This document shows positions 8,718 through 19,304 of a stretch of DNA of 64,000 nt, one piece after another; position 1 is the first letter of the stretch; each line of letters begins with the position of its first letter. This stretch comes from Enterobacter cloacae complex sp. ECNIH7 (GTDB lineage: Bacteria; Pseudomonadota; Gammaproteobacteria; Enterobacterales; Enterobacteriaceae): positions 2,418,001-2,482,000 of the forward strand of contig NZ_CP017990.1 of NCBI RefSeq assembly GCF_002208095.1, written 5' to 3'. The notes beneath the pieces were generated by a model. It was given only the letters and a program-made list of their open reading frames with translations, was not told the DNA's origin and ran no database searches. Both the position numbers and the translations under genes were made by a program.

Positions 8718-9680
8718 ATGATGAATATTATGCATCCGGTACTGAGGCGTCTTGATTTAAACCTGCTGCCCGTTTTCGACGCGATTTACCGCCACCGTTC
8801 CGTTCGGCTGGCCGCTGACGAGCTGGCGATGAGCACGTCCGCGCTCAGCCATGCGCTGTCGCGCCTGCGTGCCACCCTGAATGACCCGCTGTTTTTTCGC
8901 GAAGGGCATCGCATGTCCCCCAGCGTGTATGCCTCTCAGCTCGCGCCTTCGATTGCTTCCGCATTGTCGTTCCTCAATCATGAGCTGACCCCGCAGCCGG
9001 AGTTTGACCCGGCCAGCAGTACCGAAAGCTTACAAATTGGGATTACGGACTTTACCGCGCTGTGCATTTTCCCGGCGCTGATGCACAAACTGCAGCTTGC
9101 TGCTCCGGGTTTGCGTTTCGAATTGCGCTATCTGCCGCACAGCCCTGCGCTGACGGAACTGCTGGCGGGCGAGGTGGATCTCGCGCTGGGGTTCAGCACT
9201 CAGGATGATATCCGGCACCCGGAGCTGGAAGAGATCGACTGGTTTGAAGATGAGTATGTGGTCATCAGCAACGCGCGGCGGACGCGTCTCACGCTGGAGG
9301 AGTATCTCGCGGCCCGACATCTGGTGGTGACCCCATGGAATGAGAAGCAGGGCGTTCTGGACGTGCGGCTGGAACAACTGGGCTATACCCGACAAATCGC
9401 GATCAAAACGCCGTCGATGCTCAGCGCGCCGTTTATCGTTGCGGAAAGCGACCTGCTGATGGCGATCCCCCGTTTTGCCGCTGAGAAGCTGGCTGCGGCA
9501 GCGGACCTGAGGATTTTTCCTTTACCGTTTTCGATACGCACGTTTGAAGTGAAAATTTACTCGCATAAACGCAGCGGCCAGCGGGGCGCAACGCGCTGGC
9601 TTAAGGAGGAGCTGCAAACGCTGGCGCAGACGCGTCATTACGGGCTGTCCGGCTCCCAGAAGAGGATGTCGCCGGGTTGA
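8718..9680 (+). CDS. LysR-family transcriptional regulator
   Basis: 320 residues. The N-terminal helix-turn-helix (about 10-70: DLNLLPVFDAIYRHRSVRLA, then STSALSHALSRLRATLNDPL) is followed by a periplasmic-binding-protein-like effector domain. The DLNLL...RHRS start is typical of the NodD/SyrM-like LysR branch. Four possible ATGs lie within the first 13 bases (8718, 8721, 8730), and none has a strong ribosome site. Its divergent partner is the acetyltransferase at 8639, the natural first guess for a target. Confidence 0.85.
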   Translation: MMNIMHPVLRRLDLNLLPVFDAIYRHRSVRLAADELAMSTSALSHALSRLRATLNDPLFFREGHRMSPSVYASQLAPSIASALSFLNHELTPQPEFDPASSTESLQIGITDFTALCIFPALMHKLQLAAPGLRFELRYLPHSPALTELLAGEVDLALGFSTQDDIRHPELEEIDWFEDEYVVISNARRTRLTLEEYLAARHLVVTPWNEKQGVLDVRLEQLGYTRQIAIKTPSMLSAPFIVAESDLLMAIPRFAAEKLAAAADLRIFPLPFSIRTFEVKIYSHKRSGQRGATRWLKEELQTLAQTRHYGLSGSQKRMSPG

Positions 9681-9819
9681 CACTGCAGCGCCTCGCAAAA
9701 TGAGTAGGGCGCTAAAGTCCAAAAGATAAAAAGAGATGCGACCGGAGAAGAAAGTACGATATCGTAACTCTATGATTAAACGCGTAGTTCGCAGGAACAC
9801 CGTCGCAACAGGACGATAA

Positions 9820-10713
9820 ATGATTGATGACATCCGTTATCTGATAGTGTTTGCAAAGATTGCTGAGGCAGGATCCATTTCAGGTGGGGCGGAAGCGTTA
9901 GGGCTTACAACCGCAACGGCAAGCGCGCATTTATCAAAGCTGGAAAAAAATCTTGGCTGCGCGTTACTGTACAGAAATACCCGTAAACTCTCTCTGACTC
10001 ACGATGGCGCCAACTTGCTGGAAACGGCCAAATCGATGCTGGCGCTGTATGAGCAGGGGGTCATTGAATTTAAGCAGCGTTCGATCTCAACGGCGAATAA
10101 GCTGACTGTTTCTCTTCCTGCCGTTTTTCTGAAGAGTGCGTTTACCCGCCATCTGGCCGATTTTATAAAACGTCATCCGGGCATTTTACTGAATATCTCT
10201 TATAGCGATACGCGCAGAGATATTATTGCCGACGGTATCGATGTGGCATTTCGAATCGGCGAGCTTCCGGACAGTTCTCTTAAAGCGCGCCATCTTTTTG
10301 TGCTCCCGCGCCAGGTAGTTGCGTCCCGGGAATTGCTCAGCCATTACCCGACGATTACGCATCCTGATGACCTGGCGAAACTGCCATGGATTGGACTCAA
10401 TATGAGGCAGAATAACCGGGAATTTCGACATAAAAATGGAGAAGTGGCCGTCGTAACGTATACGCCCAAGGTGTATGTAGATAATGTCGAAGCCGCTTAT
10501 GCCCTTGCCAGACAACAAATTGGTCTCGCAGCACCTCCTCGCTATTTAAGCGAAGAGGATGTTAAGCGCGGAGAAATGCAGGAAATACTTCCTGACTGGT
10601 CATTAGATCCGCTGAAAGTCTATGCCGTATGGCCTTCTAATATGTCGACCAGCAGTATTGCCTACAAATTGATTAATGATATTTATAACGCGATTGAGTT
10701 TCACGCGTTATAA
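9820..10713 (+). CDS. LysR-family transcriptional regulator
   Basis: 297 residues with the typical LysR N-terminal domain (YLIVFAKIAEAGSISGGAEA, then TATASAHLSKLEKNLGCALL) and an effector-binding half (about 90-290). It belongs to the DhcR/YafC-like branch that often acts on nearby oxidoreductases or exporters. AGGA at 9810-9813 supports the start. It converges on the LysE exporter gene, with only five bases between stop codons, so no shared promoter links them. Confidence 0.85.
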   Translation: MIDDIRYLIVFAKIAEAGSISGGAEALGLTTATASAHLSKLEKNLGCALLYRNTRKLSLTHDGANLLETAKSMLALYEQGVIEFKQRSISTANKLTVSLPAVFLKSAFTRHLADFIKRHPGILLNISYSDTRRDIIADGIDVAFRIGELPDSSLKARHLFVLPRQVVASRELLSHYPTITHPDDLAKLPWIGLNMRQNNREFRHKNGEVAVVTYTPKVYVDNVEAAYALARQQIGLAAPPRYLSEEDVKRGEMQEILPDWSLDPLKVYAVWPSNMSTSSIAYKLINDIYNAIEFHAL

Positions 10714-10718
10714 CGGGT

Positions 10719-11309
10719 TTAAAACGCTAAAAAGAGCATGTAACACGCCGTAATAAGCAGCAGTCCGCCCATCAACACGTTAAACGTGCGGAGCTGCCGC
10801 GTGCTCCTGAGCAGCACAGATACTTTTTCTCCCATCAAGGCCCATGCTGAAAGCGACATATAACAGACTAAAAAATAGACCGTGATAAAGACGAGAGCTG
10901 TCACAGGGGTTGAGGGTTCAGAAAACATCGCAGCCCCTGAGGCGCACGCGGTCCATGCTTTTGGGTTGATCCACTGCATGACAAAACCCTGAATAAAACC
11001 GGGTGAATCCGTTTTTGTTAATGACATATCGGACCGTGACGACGCTATCTTATAGCCCAGATACATGATAAATAAAGAACCGGCAATATTAAGATACCGG
11101 AAAAACACTGGATATTTTTCGATTGCAGCGTAAAAGCCGAAACATATAAAGATAAGTAATAACGTAAACCCTATCGTTGCACCGGAGACAAATGAGAAGG
11201 TCTTTCTAAAGCCGTGAACGGCACCAGACGATATAATCACCATATTAACGGGGCCAGGAGAAAATGAAAGCGTCAGTGAAAATATAAACATTGTTAAAAA
11301 TACCAGCAT
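10719..11309 (-). CDS. LysE/RhtB-family amino-acid exporter
   Basis: 196 residues and about six membrane helices. The N-terminus FSLTLSFSPGPVNMVIISSG has the SPGP motif diagnostic of LysE/RhtB/CadD exporters, and the QWINPKAWTACASGA motif is also conserved. These proteins export amino acids or homoserine lactone-like compounds by proton antiport; the substrate here is unknown. GGAG lies seven bases before the ATG. Confidence 0.85.
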   Translation of the reverse strand: MLVFLTMFIFSLTLSFSPGPVNMVIISSGAVHGFRKTFSFVSGATIGFTLLLIFICFGFYAAIEKYPVFFRYLNIAGSLFIMYLGYKIASSRSDMSLTKTDSPGFIQGFVMQWINPKAWTACASGAAMFSEPSTPVTALVFITVYFLVCYMSLSAWALMGEKVSVLLRSTRQLRTFNVLMGGLLLITACYMLFLAF

Positions 11310-11597
11310 TTTATCTCCGTGGGTTGGTTTATCTGCATTAAAGGTCCTGCGACTATTAAGTCACAACTTTACTCGTCATGTGTCTGAATACTACCTGGGA
11401 ACGTATGCCAGAATAAGTGGCCTTTATCTAAAGGTGTGTTTGATTTTTTGCACCAATCGCGCAGGCGCGGATGGCCCATTAGTGACAGGGTTTCAGTTGC
11501 TATCTCAAGGAGGAACGTCAACGCTGGCGCAGTTTGCAAGGGGGGGCTATGCCGGGCAAGCTCAGCGCTACCCGGAAAAGGTGGAAACAAGGGATAG

Positions 11598-12464
11598 TCA
11601 ATTTAACGGCAGGTAGATATCCGTTTGCAGCGCATGTTCTGGCACCTCGTGAATGAAGTTGAGGTAGTGGAAAAATACCGGGGCATCGCGCAGCGTTTCG
11701 CCGCTGGCCGGTAGCCAGTCGCGAAACATCGCCCACACCGTGGCGGAAATGGTATCCAGAGAACCCGTGTGGCGGGCTACGGCGTAACGTCCGCCGTCGA
11801 TTTCGCCACTGCAAACCCCGAATTCATTTTCTGGTATCGCTTCAGAGATACTGCCGCAGATATCGAAACGAAAGGCGTCTGCGGGCGTGGTTGCCGGGTC
11901 ATCCCAGGCGATACCAAACGTGCTGCTTTCGTGTACTGGCGATAGGCCCGAGCTTTTACGCCAGGCAATAAATTTCGCCGCGCTGTCATTTACCCGATCC
12001 GGGTTGCCACGGTGCTGAAGCATTGCCACTTGGGTCTGTGGGAAATCGACAATCTTAATTTCCATCGTTTTTTGCTCCTGAAAGGTCATTTTCGGTACGC
12101 GCTGGTGCCAGTTCAGCCAGTCCGGCTGCTGCCGAAACTGACGCGGGCTTTTTCCAAACGCGTTTCTGAAGGCGCGACTGAACGATTCGGGGCTCTGGAA
12201 CCCGGCATCGAGCGCAATATCAATCACCTTATCCTGAGGATTAAACGCCAGTCGCCAGGACGCATGACGCAGGCGCAGCCACTGAATATAGCGATACAAA
12301 GGCTGGCCGCTAAACGCCAGGAACTGCCGGTGAAAATGATAAGGCGAACAGCAGGCTAACGCGCTGAGCTTCTCCAGCGTGAGCGGTTCATCGAGATGTT
12401 GGGCGATATAGTCGCACACCGTCGTGAAGCGCTCGCGGTAAGCCGTTTTGATTGCATCGTTCAT
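11598..12464 (-). CDS. AraC-family regulator with GyrI-like ligand domain
   Basis: 288 residues. The N-terminal double helix-turn-helix (about 10-110, with LTLEKLSALACCSPYHFHRQ and VIDIALDAGFQSPESFSRAF) is followed by a GyrI-like/SOUL small-molecule-binding domain (about 130-288). This is the Rob/TetD/BmrR-like arrangement, used to sense drugs or other hydrophobic compounds. GGAGG precedes the ATG. The 288-base gap to the LysE gene holds no recognisable gene. Confidence 0.85.
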   Translation of the reverse strand: MNDAIKTAYRERFTTVCDYIAQHLDEPLTLEKLSALACCSPYHFHRQFLAFSGQPLYRYIQWLRLRHASWRLAFNPQDKVIDIALDAGFQSPESFSRAFRNAFGKSPRQFRQQPDWLNWHQRVPKMTFQEQKTMEIKIVDFPQTQVAMLQHRGNPDRVNDSAAKFIAWRKSSGLSPVHESSTFGIAWDDPATTPADAFRFDICGSISEAIPENEFGVCSGEIDGGRYAVARHTGSLDTISATVWAMFRDWLPASGETLRDAPVFFHYLNFIHEVPEHALQTDIYLPLN

Positions 12465-12688
12465 TGCATCCTCCTGATGACCTACTTTGCCTCACCGAAC
12501 GGCCAAAATCCTGACCGATCTTGCTGATTATGTAGAGGTTATACTGGCGGTATATCGTTGTGCGGCAGCAATCGTTACGTCGTACCTAAGATACTGCTGA
12601 ATGATGAATGAAGACTCACTTCCTGTACTTATATTAGGTTTGTCATAATCCAAATTTTCTTAGCTACAAAATTTTATGAGGGGTAATG

Positions 12689-12994
12689 ATGGAAAAGGAC
12701 TTAAACCCAGAACAAATCGAAATCATAAACCGTATTGTATTTGAGCAAATCGAAAAGATGCAGGCCAGCGTAGCCAAAATTGTTGCTGAAACGGAGAGAA
12801 CTACGCACCAGCAGCTGCAGGATAGCGGGATTGATATGATCGATTTTTATCCGGCTAATAAGGATTATTTGATGATGACTCTCGTTCAAAACCTAATAGA
12901 TCAAGTACATGGCGGCAATATGGCTCTTGCCCAAAAAATGATATCCATGGAAGCAAAACGGCTGAACATCAGCGTACATGTTGAGGCAGATTAA
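12689..12994 (+). CDS. Unrecognised small acidic protein
   Basis: 101 residues that I do not recognise. It is helical and polar, with no membrane segment or signal peptide: an N-terminal Gln/Glu-rich helix (NPEQIEIINRIVFEQIEKMQ) and a C-terminal basic-amphipathic helix (ALAQKMISMEAKRLNISVHV). Two ATGs are adjacent (12686 and 12689); the GAGGGG at 12679-12683 fits the second better. It sits alone between divergent or unrelated regulators and has its own strong terminator, so it is probably a single-gene transcript. AT-rich composition suggests recent acquisition or foreign origin. Confidence 0.6.
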   Translation: MEKDLNPEQIEIINRIVFEQIEKMQASVAKIVAETERTTHQQLQDSGIDMIDFYPANKDYLMMTLVQNLIDQVHGGNMALAQKMISMEAKRLNISVHVEAD

Positions 12995-13068
12995 ATAATC
13001 TCGAATAAGGAATAAATTAATTGGGCCATGCTTGTGAGCAGACAAATTCTTTGATTATCGCTGAGGCC

Positions 13069-13119
13069 ATCAGCTGCTCGCCGCTGAAGTGCGGCCAGCA
13101 GCTGATAGCTTCTTTTTTT
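13069..13119 (+). terminator. Strong terminator / long cruciform
   Basis: A ten-base perfect stem (13069-13078 with 13097-13106) encloses an inner five-base stem GCCGC/GCGGC with loop TGAAGT. Seven Ts follow at 13113-13119. It ends the transcript of the small gene at 12689 and abuts the stop codon of the facing LysR gene. Confidence 0.75.
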
Positions 13120-14033
13120 CAATTCGCTGCATGATTTACGCAAATTTCAGCGCAAAATTCCATAAAGGCTTCGACAGCAGCGGGGGGCAGTCGACGAGAT
13201 GGCCGCGTGATATACAGCGGATAGGTTTCGCCAGGCCATTCCGGAAAAAGTTCGACCAGCATTCCGTCAGCGATCAATTGCGTGACGCTGAGTGAAAGTA
13301 CCTGGGCAATGCCAACACCACTTACGCAGGATTGCACCATCAGATCTACATCGGTTGTCGTCAAATGACCATGAGTATCAATAGCCAGTACTTCGCGATC
13401 ACGACGGAATTCCCACTCAAACGGTTTCCCGCGGCGAGGATCGATATACTGAATGCACTCATGCGTGACTAGTTCTTCAGGATGCTCAGGTCGACCATGC
13501 CGTTTCAGATATGCCGGTGATGCCACAGTGAGTACGCGCGTCTGAAAGAGCAATTTCGAAGAAATAGTTGAGGGGAGTTGCGGCCCGAAACGCACCGCAA
13601 CATCTATACCCTCTGTCACAAGATCCCCTACGTCAGGCTGCTGCACTACTGTAAGTTCCAGTTCCGGATGACGTTCGCGCAAAAGAGGCAATTTCGGGGC
13701 CAAAATATAACGAGCGAAGATTGGATTAACGCTGACCCGTAATGATCCTCGTACAGCAATGGCGGCACCGGATACGTAGCTTGCCGCAACTTCAATCCCT
13801 TCAAGATGTGGCGAGGCGCGCTCATACAAAGCCCGGCCTTCGTTCGTCAGGTTCATCGTACGCGTCGTACGGTTTAGCAAACGCACACCGAGCCTCTCTT
13901 CAAGGCGATCTATCGATCTGCTCACGCCAGAAGCGGACAGTCCCAGCACCTCGCCAGCGCGACTGAAACTACCCGCCTCGACAACTGCGGCCAACACGCT
14001 CAATCCTGACAGTAGCCTTCCGTCAAAACTCAT
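13119..14033 (-). CDS. LysR-family regulator of the amidohydrolase cassette
   Basis: 304 residues, with a LysR winged-helix at 1-62 (GLSVLAAVVEAGSFSRAGEV, then RSIDRLEERLGVRLLNRTTR) in the YafC/DmlR-like branch and a substrate-binding effector domain. It is divergent from the amidohydrolase-MFS-SDR genes; 169 bases separate the two start codons, the standard arrangement of a local LysR activator. A GGTGAG ribosome site precedes the ATG. Control of the neighbouring catabolic genes is inferred from position. Confidence 0.85.
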   Translation of the reverse strand: MSFDGRLLSGLSVLAAVVEAGSFSRAGEVLGLSASGVSRSIDRLEERLGVRLLNRTTRTMNLTNEGRALYERASPHLEGIEVAASYVSGAAIAVRGSLRVSVNPIFARYILAPKLPLLRERHPELELTVVQQPDVGDLVTEGIDVAVRFGPQLPSTISSKLLFQTRVLTVASPAYLKRHGRPEHPEELVTHECIQYIDPRRGKPFEWEFRRDREVLAIDTHGHLTTTDVDLMVQSCVSGVGIAQVLSLSVTQLIADGMLVELFPEWPGETYPLYITRPSRRLPPAAVEAFMEFCAEICVNHAAN

Positions 14034-14202
14034 AGAGACTCACCTTTGAATTTATTCAAATATAATTTGCATAAAACTACCTTTATCAAAAATGGTGCGC
14101 AACCTATTGTGTCAGCCAATTCGTTGCCAGGCGCTATTTTCCCTGTCCCCGGCTGGGCAAACCTCGCAACGAACGGCATCACTTAACCCTGAGGAATACG
14201 AA

Positions 14203-15525
14203 ATGACAACGACGCGCACTCTTTTTAAAGGCGGCATCATCCTTACTTTGGATGCCGATATACCCAACCTCTCCGTGGGCGATGTTCTCGTCCATGGCGA
14301 CCGTATCGCAGCTGTGGGTCCGGAACTGCAGGCGGATGATGCCCTGGTGATTGATGCAGCTGGCCATATCGTCATGCCCGGCCTGGTGGATGCTCATCAC
14401 CATATGTGGCTTGGCGTAATGCGCCGCATGATGCCAAATGTCGACGATCTGTTTGATTACATTGATGTGGTCGCAGAGAAACTGGGCAAACATTATCGTC
14501 CCCTGGACATGTACCTGAGTACCAGGCTCACGGCACTTGCCTCACTGGATGCCGGTATTACTACCATCATTGATGCCTGCCACAACTCGCGCAGCCCCGA
14601 GCATACTGATGCAGCATTAGATGCTCTAAAGGAAAGCGGCATCCGCGCGTTACATATGGTCGGTGCAGCAATGGATAAAGAAGCTTCATCGGCGCATTTG
14701 CCTGCCGATTTGGAGCGACTCTCGCGAAGCTGGAATACAAGTGACAGCCTGGTGCACGTTGGTCTGTTTGGTCAGCTCAATCTTGACTGGTGGAAGGTCG
14801 CTCGCAAACTCGACATGCGTATTCTGACCGAATTCATCGGCGATCTCGCCAATCTAGGCCCTGAGTTTGCCACGCCGGGCGTACTGGGCACACATAACAT
14901 CTTCAACCACTGTTCAAGGGTTCCTCAGGATACCTGGAAGTTCCTGGCCGATTCAGGAGTAAACATCACGGTCAATCCACGGTCGGATGCGCTATTTGGC
15001 TTCGACGATGAAAGTTTTGCCTACCAGCAGGCTGTCGATCGCGGCTTGACCCCGGCACTGGGCATTGACCTTGATACTGCCTTTGGCAGCGATATGTTCG
15101 GTGAAATGCATGCTCTGTTCGGGCAACAGCGATCGGCTATGCGCTACCGTCGCTTCCGTGGTGAGGACAATGTGCCGTCACCCATCACGGCCGAGGAGGT
15201 CCTGAAAGCGGCAACGGTTAATGGCGCGCGTGCGGCCGGTTTGGAGGATCAGATTGGCACCCTTACGCCAGGCAAGCAGGCCGACATTATCATGGTTCGC
15301 ACCAGCGGAGCCGCTGTTTTCCCGGTAACCAACGTAATTGGTACCGTCGTGCAGGCGATAGAGCGGTCTGATGTGGATACCGTGATGGTGGCCGGCCAGC
15401 TTCGTAAACGTGCGGGCAAGTTGGTGGATATTGATCTGGCGGCGCTAAGCACAGAGATAACCGCTTCTCGTGATTACCTGCTCAACGCCAGCGGCTATCA
15501 CATCGATCTTTTTAAAGCATCCTGA
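14203..15525 (+). CDS. Amidohydrolase / TrzN-SahH-deaminase-like metal-dependent hydrolase
   Basis: 440 residues. The amidohydrolase fold is shown by the DAHHH metal motif (H65, H67), a later metal His in THNIFNHC and a conserved Asp in ALGIDLDTAFG, and by the C-terminal LTPGKQADIIMV strand that closes these enzymes. Relatives are chlorohydrolases, guanine and adenosine-type deaminases. The substrate is unknown. The open frame extends 37 codons upstream, but GAGGAA six bases before the ATG at 14203 and family similarity favour that start. First gene of a likely operon with an MFS exporter and an SDR. Confidence 0.8.
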   Translation: MTTTRTLFKGGIILTLDADIPNLSVGDVLVHGDRIAAVGPELQADDALVIDAAGHIVMPGLVDAHHHMWLGVMRRMMPNVDDLFDYIDVVAEKLGKHYRPLDMYLSTRLTALASLDAGITTIIDACHNSRSPEHTDAALDALKESGIRALHMVGAAMDKEASSAHLPADLERLSRSWNTSDSLVHVGLFGQLNLDWWKVARKLDMRILTEFIGDLANLGPEFATPGVLGTHNIFNHCSRVPQDTWKFLADSGVNITVNPRSDALFGFDDESFAYQQAVDRGLTPALGIDLDTAFGSDMFGEMHALFGQQRSAMRYRRFRGEDNVPSPITAEEVLKAATVNGARAAGLEDQIGTLTPGKQADIIMVRTSGAAVFPVTNVIGTVVQAIERSDVDTVMVAGQLRKRAGKLVDIDLAALSTEITASRDYLLNASGYHIDLFKAS

Positions 15526-15591
15526 TGACAGAGCGGCCTGATACACCGGGCCGTTCAACCCACTTAATCATATTTCATAAAGGATAATGAC

Positions 15592-16791
15592 ATGGGAGCC
15601 CTCGCCATTAAGCGGCTCGCGGAGGATAACACCCCGCGCGTCCTGCTTCCCCGCCCGGCAACGGGCGTTATTGCCGCACTTTTCTTTGGCTATCTGGCAG
15701 TCGGACTGCCACTGCCGGTGATTCCATTGTTCATCCATGGTCATCTCGGCTTCAGCAACCTGGTGGTGGGACTGGTGGTCGGCATCCAGTTTCTGGCCAC
15801 GGTGCTCACCCGCGGCTATGCCGGACGGGTTACGGACCAGCAGGGCGGTAAACGTTCTGCTCTGCAGGGAGCAATCCTTTCAGCGATAGCAGGGGCGCTG
15901 TATCTGGTGGCTTCGGTAACGGATTTATCGCCTGCTGCAACCCTTTGCATTGTTATCGCAGGTCGTCTGATGGCCGGTTTTGGCGAAAGTCAGTTCGTGA
16001 CGGGATGTGTGTCCTGGGCCATTGCCTCAGTTGGCCCTCAGCGCGCCGGTATGTCCATGTCCTGGACCGGCATCGCGATGTTCGCGGCGCTGTCGATTGG
16101 TGCTCCTGTTGGCATGGCGTTATATCAGCATTACAGCCTCACAATGGCGATGATTGCCTGTATTGCTGCACCGATGTTGGCCGCTCTGGTTGCATTTTGT
16201 ACCACATCATATATATCGCCTGGAGGTCCGCGACTGCCATTCCATCGCGTAGTAGGGCGCATCTGGCGCGAAGGGCTGGGATTAATGCTGCAGGGCGTTG
16301 GGTTGTCAGGACTAACCGCTTTTGCCTCGCTGTACTTTGCGGCACATCACTGGCAGAACGCCGGCCTGGTGATGACTGCGTTTGGTCTGGGTTTTATTTT
16401 CGTTCGCCTCGCCCTGGGGCATCTGCCAGACCAAACAGGCGGCTATCGCGTTGCGGTTTGGTCACTGGTGGTTGAAGCGCTTGGCCAGGCAATGTTGTGG
16501 TTGGGTTCAAACGAATGGATGGCACTAGCAGGTGCTCTGGTTACCGGACTGGGCTGTGCACTGGTTTTCCCCGCACTGGGCGTTGAAGCCTTAAAACGTG
16601 TTCCACAAGCCAACCGCGGCAGTGCAATGGGCGCATTCGTTGCATTTCTGGATGTCGCTTATGGAATCGCCGGGCCGGTAGCTGGCCTGATCGCCGGTCA
16701 GTTTAGTTATGCCGCTGTATATCTGTCTGGTGCGGCCTGTGCGCTGCTGGGGGCACTGATTGCGAGTGCGTCTCGGATGCAGCAATCCTGA
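15592..16791 (+). CDS. MFS transporter (YhhS-like)
   Basis: 399 residues and about twelve membrane helices. The loop 2-3 motif reads GRVTDQQGGKRS, the usual major-facilitator signature between helices 2 and 3. Overall similarity is to the YhhS/YfcJ arabinose-efflux-like group. The substrate is unknown; its place between the amidohydrolase and the SDR suggests it moves the compound or product of that pathway. AAGGA precedes the ATG and only 66 bases separate it from the hydrolase stop. Confidence 0.85.
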   Translation: MGALAIKRLAEDNTPRVLLPRPATGVIAALFFGYLAVGLPLPVIPLFIHGHLGFSNLVVGLVVGIQFLATVLTRGYAGRVTDQQGGKRSALQGAILSAIAGALYLVASVTDLSPAATLCIVIAGRLMAGFGESQFVTGCVSWAIASVGPQRAGMSMSWTGIAMFAALSIGAPVGMALYQHYSLTMAMIACIAAPMLAALVAFCTTSYISPGGPRLPFHRVVGRIWREGLGLMLQGVGLSGLTAFASLYFAAHHWQNAGLVMTAFGLGFIFVRLALGHLPDQTGGYRVAVWSLVVEALGQAMLWLGSNEWMALAGALVTGLGCALVFPALGVEALKRVPQANRGSAMGAFVAFLDVAYGIAGPVAGLIAGQFSYAAVYLSGAACALLGALIASASRMQQS

Positions 16792-16846
16792 ATTAATATC
16801 CGAGCCGGCAGCGCTTGCTGTCGGTTTACTAATCTGGAGAAATTGT

Positions 16847-17617
16847 ATGTCACGCATTTTTATTTCCGGTTCGTCCACAGGCCTGGGTCTGATGGCGGCC
16901 GAACTGCTGGTTCAACAAGGACATCAGGTTGTGTTGCACGCGCGTAATGCGAACCGTGCAGAAGATGCGCAACGCGCCTTACCCCAGGCTGAAGCCGTCG
17001 TTGTCGGTGACCTGGAGACAATTGAAGGTGCCAGGCAAACGGCATTACGTGTCAACGCCCTGGGACGCTTCGATGCCGTCATCCACAATGCTGCCGTTGG
17101 CTACAATGAAGCGTATCGCGTGACCCGCGACGGGCTGCCGCACGTTTTCGCGATCAACACGCTCTCGGCTTACATCCTCACCGCGGTGATTGAACGTCCG
17201 CATCGCCTCGTCTACCTGAGTTCGGGTATGCATCATCATGCCCGGGCAAACCTGGATGATATTCTCTGGCGCAAACGTCGCTGGAATGGGGCCGACGCCT
17301 ATGCGGAGAGTAAATTGCACGACGCTATGCTGGCTTTTGCTCTGGCGCGTCGCTGGCGTGATGTGCGTAGTAACAGCCTCGAGCCTGGCTGGGTGCCGAC
17401 AAAGATGGGGGGGCCGCATGCCCCGGACGATATGGACCAGGCGCACCTGACCCAGGCCTGGCTTGCCGCCAGCCGTGATACTGAGGCTGACGTAACGGGG
17501 AAATATTTCTATCACATGAAGCGCATGACGGCTAATCCGCAGGCGCACGACGTTGCATTGCAGGATCGTCTCATTAATATTTGTACTGAGATTTCAGGTA
17601 TAGCGCTGCCGGAGTAA
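16847..17617 (+). CDS. SDR-family oxidoreductase
   Basis: 256 residues. The nucleotide-binding GSSTGLG (8-14), the NAAVG region (81-85) and the catalytic Y152-xxx-K156 (YAESK) define a short-chain dehydrogenase; the Ser of the triad is in YLSSG. The similarity is to WW-domain/retinol-type SDRs that lack NNAG and use NAAV. The substrate is unknown. The start at 16847 has CTGGAGA seven bases upstream. Fourth gene of the LysR-amidohydrolase-MFS-SDR cassette. Confidence 0.8.
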   Translation: MSRIFISGSSTGLGLMAAELLVQQGHQVVLHARNANRAEDAQRALPQAEAVVVGDLETIEGARQTALRVNALGRFDAVIHNAAVGYNEAYRVTRDGLPHVFAINTLSAYILTAVIERPHRLVYLSSGMHHHARANLDDILWRKRRWNGADAYAESKLHDAMLAFALARRWRDVRSNSLEPGWVPTKMGGPHAPDDMDQAHLTQAWLAASRDTEADVTGKYFYHMKRMTANPQAHDVALQDRLINICTEISGIALPE

Positions 17618-17662
17618 TACGCAACGTTAACGAAATGCGCATTAACCATAAAAAACAGAGTG

Positions 17663-17707
17663 TTTACATATCAAGGATAAAATATGTACAATACCCCCCT
17701 ATAGTAT
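17663..17707 (+). promoter_or_regulatory. frmR promoter with FrmR/CsoR-type operator
   Basis: A -35 TTTACA (17663-17668) and -10 TACAAT (17687-17692), spaced 18 bases, precede frmR. ATACCCCCCTATAGTAT (17691-17707) overlaps the -10 and start region. An ATA(C)/GTAT inverted repeat around a run of C/G is the operator type of CsoR/RcnR/FrmR repressors, so autorepression by FrmR that is lifted by formaldehyde is likely. Confidence 0.65.
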
Positions 17708-17718
17708 CAGGAGGGCGT

Positions 17719-19144
<1,426 letters not shown>

Positions 19145-19151
19145 CTCTTCT

Positions 19152-19182
19152 GCCAGCGGTTTTTCACCGCTGGCGTTTCTTT
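19152..19182 (+). terminator. Rho-independent terminator after frmA
   Basis: GCCAGCGG/CCGCTGGC eight-pair stem (19152-19159, 19167-19174), seven-base loop, then GTTTCTTT. It closes the frmRA transcript. Confidence 0.75.
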
Positions 19183-19225
19183 AATAATCTTCTCTAAAGT
19201 GTGACCAGTGCGGCGTTTTTAGCCG

Positions 19226-19252
19226 TAATCTAAATCCCCACCGTGCCGATGA
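19226..19252 (+). promoter_or_regulatory. Sigma-28 (FliA)-like promoter for the chemoreceptor gene
   Basis: TAATCTAA (19226-19233), an 11-base spacer and GCCGATGA (19245-19252) match the flagellar sigma-28 consensus TAAAGTTT-N11-GCCGATAA at most key positions. It stands about 50 bases before the chemoreceptor start, as in class 3 chemotaxis genes. Confidence 0.6.
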
Positions 19253-19304
19253 CTATTTAACACGCATGTTTTTACGCATCTTACCTACAAGAGAGTCGAC
19301 GGTC

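Noticed and set aside
11310..11597. Possible gene remnants between the LysE and AraC genes
   Set aside because: Short open frames on both strands have no ribosome site or recognisable motif; left as non-coding.
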